Assembly: GCA_963971225.1 (NCBI GenBank)
Contig: OZ020268.1
Location: 14,733,032 to 14,797,031 of the forward strand
Source of the DNA: Melieria omissa
Taxonomy: Eukaryota; Arthropoda; Insecta; Diptera; Ulidiidae
Length of the DNA stretch: 64,000 nucleotides
Direction: 5' to 3'
In this document: positions 60,281 through 64,000 of the stretch, one piece after another
Position numbering within the stretch: position 1 is the first letter of the stretch
Layout of the letters: each line of letters starts with the position of its first letter
Notes under the pieces: model-generated
The model's input: only the letters and a program-made list of their open reading frames with translations
Told to the model about the DNA's origin: nothing
Databases searched by the model: none
Made by a program: the position numbers and the translations under genes

Positions 60281-62154
60281 CTATTCAAGCTTCAATGTGG
60301 GTTGTTGAGGTTGAGGTTGAGACTGAGGATGCCGCTGTTGCAGCTGTGCCTTTGACTCGTGTCCGTTCTTGTTGTGCGTTTTCATGTGCGTCCGCAGCGC
60401 CACCACCTGAATAAAACGTTTGCCGCATATTTCGCAGCCATGTGGCTTTTCGCCAGTGTGCCGCATCTCGTGGTGTTTCCATGTTTCCGGTTTACCGAAT
60501 CGCTGGTCACAGTAGCGGCAGGGGTACTCCTTTATCCCCTCATGAACGACACGGACATGTCGTGCCATGTTCGCTGCCTTGGTGAAGACGGCTTGGCATA
60601 GCTCGCAGCGCCACTGCTTTTGCTTTGTGTGGCAGTTAAGATGCACGCGCAGCTCCTCGCGCGTCGTCTTCTTCATGCCGCAGTAGGAGCACACAAAATT
60701 CTTGATGCCCGCGTGCCGCAGTAGGTGCTCCTTGTAGCTGCGCTTCTTGTTGAAGCACTTGTCGCACTGATCGCACTTGAAGGGATACGATTCGAAGCTG
60801 GCATGTCGGTAGCTGTGCTCCTTCAGTTTGGTCACGTTGCGGAACGTGCGGCCGCACTGCTCGCACACGCAACGCTGGGGTTCGCGCGGTACCTGTGTGT
60901 GCTTGATGCGATAATGTGCCTTGTACGTGTTCTCGCGTTCGAACACCTTGCCACAACCCTCGAAAGTGCACACAATCTCCTGCTTTTCAGACGAATGCGC
61001 TTCGCGCAGGTGTAGCCGATAATGATGCGCCTTGCTAAAGGTACGTTTGCACTCGGCGCACTCGTACGGTTTCAAGCCCTCGTGAGTGCGTTTATGCGCT
61101 TCAAACGTTTCCTGGTTGAAGCTGCGCCGCGGACAGCGGTCGCATTGAAATATTGTGTTAGAGGGTGGTTTGTTCTTGGTCGTGGACTTTGTCGAAGTTT
61201 TCGACTTGGGTTTCCTGCTGGTCTTTTTGCTTTTTCCTGCCGGTTTGTAGGATTTGCTTGAGCAGTCCGACTCAAGATTTCGGGGTTCCTTGTCGCTGCC
61301 GGATTTAAGAGACTGCATTAGAACTTCTGCTTGTTCTGCAGGCAAATTTGTGAGGTCAGGTAACTGAATGTGGTCAATGAGAATTGTTTCATCGATTTGC
61401 AATTCGTCAACTCGGATTTGATCCTCTCGCAGCGGCGACACGACGTCCATTCTGATTTCAGGTTCATCTTCCACCTCAATCTTGAAAGTTTGCGGTTCAA
61501 TGGGAGTGGTTAATATCAGCTCGTGTTTTAAAAGTGATGGCATTACCTGCAAACAAATTTTAACGATTATTCTAATCGACAGTTTGCTTTTGCTAAAAAC
61601 CCAATTTAAAAAATTATGTCAGGTGAGGAAAGATTGTTTAACACACAGTCTATGGAGCGCACGTTTACCACACATTTGTCGTTTACTTCCTCAATCATGA
61701 CAGCTGGCTGCGCAGGGCTTAAATGCCGCGTTGACGAAGATTTTGCGATGGGCTGAAATTCCAGCCAGTCCATACTACTGCCACCCTCGACGCACACCTC
61801 CACCTGCGTCTGCTCGGTGTCTTCGAATTGCTTCGCAGTGTCGATGTCAGTATCTTCCACACCACCTTTCTGTTCATTGCCAGTGAGCAGACTAGACAGG
61901 ATGCGCATCGACCGCAGCGCCAAGGAACGAAACTCGTAGAAGCAGCACAACTTGTCATAGCACTGGCCACATACAAACTCCGGCAAGTGGTCGCCGGGAA
62001 CTGCGGTGATGGCGGTGCAAGTCTGCAGCCATTTGGATAGGTTGACCGTCTTGTGAATGTTGTACTTCTCGCCCAGCGACACCGATCGTTTCTCCAGCTG
62101 GACGAGACAGAGGCGACAGAAGAACTGCAAATTGTTACGTGTAATCGAAGACAT
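60281..62154 (-). CDS. ZAD-C2H2 zinc-finger protein 3 (2 exons, 583 aa, 9 fingers)
   Basis: Exons 62154-61669 and 61546-60281 total 1752 nt; the intron is phase 0 between KCV and VMPSL, at the same position as in gene 2, and the donor is GTAAAC in both. The start chosen is ATG at 62154 (MSSITRNNLQFFCRLCL), directly before the ZAD, as in gene 2; no upstream in-frame Met fits better. The ZAD has FCRLC and VCGQC. The linker is acidic and then Lys/Ser/Thr-rich (KKTSRKPKSKTSTKSTTKNK). Nine fingers follow in the same order as gene 2, including the unusual finger 6 (CSYCGMKKTTREELRVH) and fingers 8-9 with TGEKP. The C-terminus is Gln/Pro-rich. Finger 7 differs from genes 2 and 4 and instead resembles finger 6 of gene 1 (HVRVVHEG). 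Confidence 0.92.
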
Positions 62155-62621
62155 TTCGCGAGTACAGCAGCAAACACTGGTTAAAACCGACTGAAATGCA
62201 TGAAAACTGCTAAAACCCGTGCGAAAAATCACGAAAGAACAAATTTTTTGCCAACTTGTAAGCAAACGGAACGAGAACAGTTTTAAAGCTACTGTAATCT
62301 TTTTTCAAACCAGTGCTGCCATAGCCGACATCAGCCGTAGAACTACCAGTGTAATTTTACAACTTCAATATCTACTACAATTGAAACTGCATTACGAATT
62401 ACTAAAATCTTAAAGCTTAATAAACGGTTTTTTGAATAAAAACTGATACTGACTACTATTGAGTAATAATTTTGCAATTTGCCCGAAATCGTGCTCGCCG
62501 AAGCGTCAATCAGAACGATATATTTCTGGGTCCCTTGGAGTTTCGATAGAACTCAGATTACAAATATATTCAAATTATAAATACCTTTGCGCGAAGTTTT
62601 TGCGAAGCAATGCGAATTTTG
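62155..62621. other. spacer between zinc-finger genes 3 and 4
   Basis: A 467-base gap between the gene 3 start codon and the gene 4 stop codon. No further exon is seen. It must hold both the gene 3 promoter and the gene 4 3' end, so the two genes are tightly packed. Confidence 0.5.
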
Positions 62622-64000
62622 TCATTTTGCGTCATTCGACGGTTGCTGCTTGTTGTGTGTCTTCAAGTGTGCCCGCAGTGCCACTACCTGTATGAAGCGT
62701 TTTCCACATATATCGCAACCGTGAGGTTTTTCACCAGTGTGCCTCATCTCATGATGCTTCCATGTATCTGATTTTCCGAAACTCTGATCGCAATACTGAC
62801 ACTGATAGCGCTTGATGCCTTTGTGTACGACGCGGTCGTGCATGCCCAGATTCGCTGCACTGTTAAAGACCATCGAGCACTGTTGGCATGGCCACTGCTT
62901 CTCCTTTGTGTGGTAGTTAATGTGCGTTCGTAGCTCGTGGTTGGTCGTCTTCTTCATGTCGCAGTAGGGGCACTCGAAATTCTTAATGCCCGCGTGCCGC
63001 AGCAGGTGCTCATTGTAACTGCTCTTTTTTGCGAAGCGCTTGTCGCACTCGTCGCATTTGAAGGGATAGTCCTCGGGTGGTGCGTGCTTGTAACTGTGCT
63101 CTTTCAGCTTGGTGGCGTTGCGGAACATGCAGCCGCACTGATCGCATATGTAGATTTTGGGCACGCGTATGTGGTTCGCGTCTGTGTGTTTTACGCGGCA
63201 GTGTGCTTTGTATGTGGTCTCGCGCTCGAACACCTTTCCGCAGCCCTCGTATGTGCAACTGATCTCTCGCTTTTCAGCTGGATGCGCCTCAACCATATGT
63301 ACACGATAATGATACGCATTGCTGAAGGTACGCTTGCACTCGGCGCACTCGTACGGCTTCAGGCCGTCGTGCGTGCGCTTATGAGCTTCAAATGTGTCCT
63401 GGGTGAAGCAGCGTCGCGGACAGCGGTCGCAATGGAACGTCGTAGAGGACTTTTTCTTTAAAGTGGAAGTGGATGTCGATGTAGACGGTTTCAGGCCCAG
63501 CGCTTTCATCCGTTGAGATTTACTTCTGGACCGTTTTCTTCTTTTCGCGCGGGTTCCCTTAGAATCCGCGGAGTTGTCAGACACGTTTCCGTCTTTGTCG
63601 GCCTCATAACTTTCGCCATCTTTGTCGTGATCGGAGCCAGTCGATAACTCCGTCAACTCCGATTCGGTGGCTACTTTCTGATAACGATTAGTTTTCCTTT
63701 TCTGCTCAACGTTTTTCACAACTGTTGATGGCAATGGTTGCTTGACGTCCGATTCGGTCGTGTGTTCATGCCGCTGTCCCTCTTGAGCAGTGGACAGTCC
63801 AATTGGATCCGTAAATGCCTGTTCCGCCTGTTACACGAAACCAATATTGCACATTACATGAGAATGACTTTCCTGAACAAGAGGAAAGGGAAGCCTCTTG
63901 GCAATCATTGGTGCAAGATGCCTCTATGCTTACCATCTGCTTGAATAGTGGTTCCCCATTGAATTGGGGCTGATCTACGAACTCGTAGTGAAACTCCTGC
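62622..64000 (-). CDS. ZAD-C2H2-type zinc-finger protein 4, 5' part outside the window
   Basis: Two exons are visible: 63827-62622 (1206 nt) and the end of an upstream exon, 64000-63934, joined in phase 0 at KQM/AEQAF through a GTAAGC donor and TAACAG acceptor. The upstream piece (EFHYEFVDQPQFNGEPLF) is acidic linker, so the ZAD should lie beyond the right edge. A basic stretch (RAKRRKRSRSKSQR) precedes nine fingers in the same order as genes 2 and 3, from FHCDRCPRRCF to HGCDICGKRFIQVVALRAHLKTH. Finger 7 (CSMVFNSAANLGMHDRVVHKG) is nearly the same as in gene 2. One extra intron relative to genes 2 and 3 is implied. Start codon not seen. Confidence 0.88.

Noticed and set aside
57097..63461. Plus-strand frames opposite the zinc-finger genes
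   Set aside because: They mirror the repeated finger codons of the minus-strand genes and show no independent motif.
1..64000. Prokaryotic features such as CRISPR arrays, operons, phage or plasmid genes
   Set aside because: All confident genes are spliced insect genes and the repeats are eukaryotic transposons; nothing suggests bacterial or organelle DNA.

Overview
This window is nuclear DNA from a higher dipteran insect, most likely an acalyptrate fly such as a tephritid; the genus cannot be fixed from sequence alone. The evidence is a set of Drosophila-like proteins with spliceosomal introns, a tandem array of ZAD-C2H2 zinc-finger genes (a class expanded in flies), long AT-rich introns, and many small DNA transposons of the Tc1/mariner, TTAA-target and Harbinger types. 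No bacterial, phage, CRISPR or operon features are present.

Layout. 444-5029 (+): a 13-exon exportin-6 gene (ebo), 1028 aa. 5.4-10.1 kb: spacer with a Harbinger-like relic set between two copies of a ~190-bp duplication; its right part is probably HDAC4 3'UTR. 10101-30738 (-): class IIa histone deacetylase HDAC4, 14 coding exons and 1140 aa, with introns holding a TTAA-type element with a Tc1-like element nested in it, a mariner-like element and a deleted Tc1-like element. 33801-34943 (+): ILRUN (C6orf106) homologue, head-to-head with HDAC4. 37236-44232 (+): stasimon (TMEM41 family), whose third coding intron has minor-spliceosome (U12-type) signals. 46213-47104 (-): Paf-AH alpha, with two catalytic residues replaced. 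47.3-52.3 kb: a nest of MITEs, direct repeats and a degenerate I-type non-LTR retrotransposon. 52408-64000 (-): four ZAD-C2H2 genes in tandem; the fourth runs off the right edge.

Gene models were assembled by hand from conserved residues and splice signals. For every complete gene the summed exon length is divisible by three and phases match at each junction; exact splice sites remain predictions without RNA data. The genes do not form a pathway. The most informative points are the U12-type intron in stas, the symmetric HDAC4 exon carrying a 14-3-3 phosphosite, the retained catalytic Tyr in HDAC4, the degenerate active site of Paf-AH alpha, the shared origin of the zinc-finger array, and TTAA-flanked elements with subterminal palindromes. 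I found no clearly new biological system.
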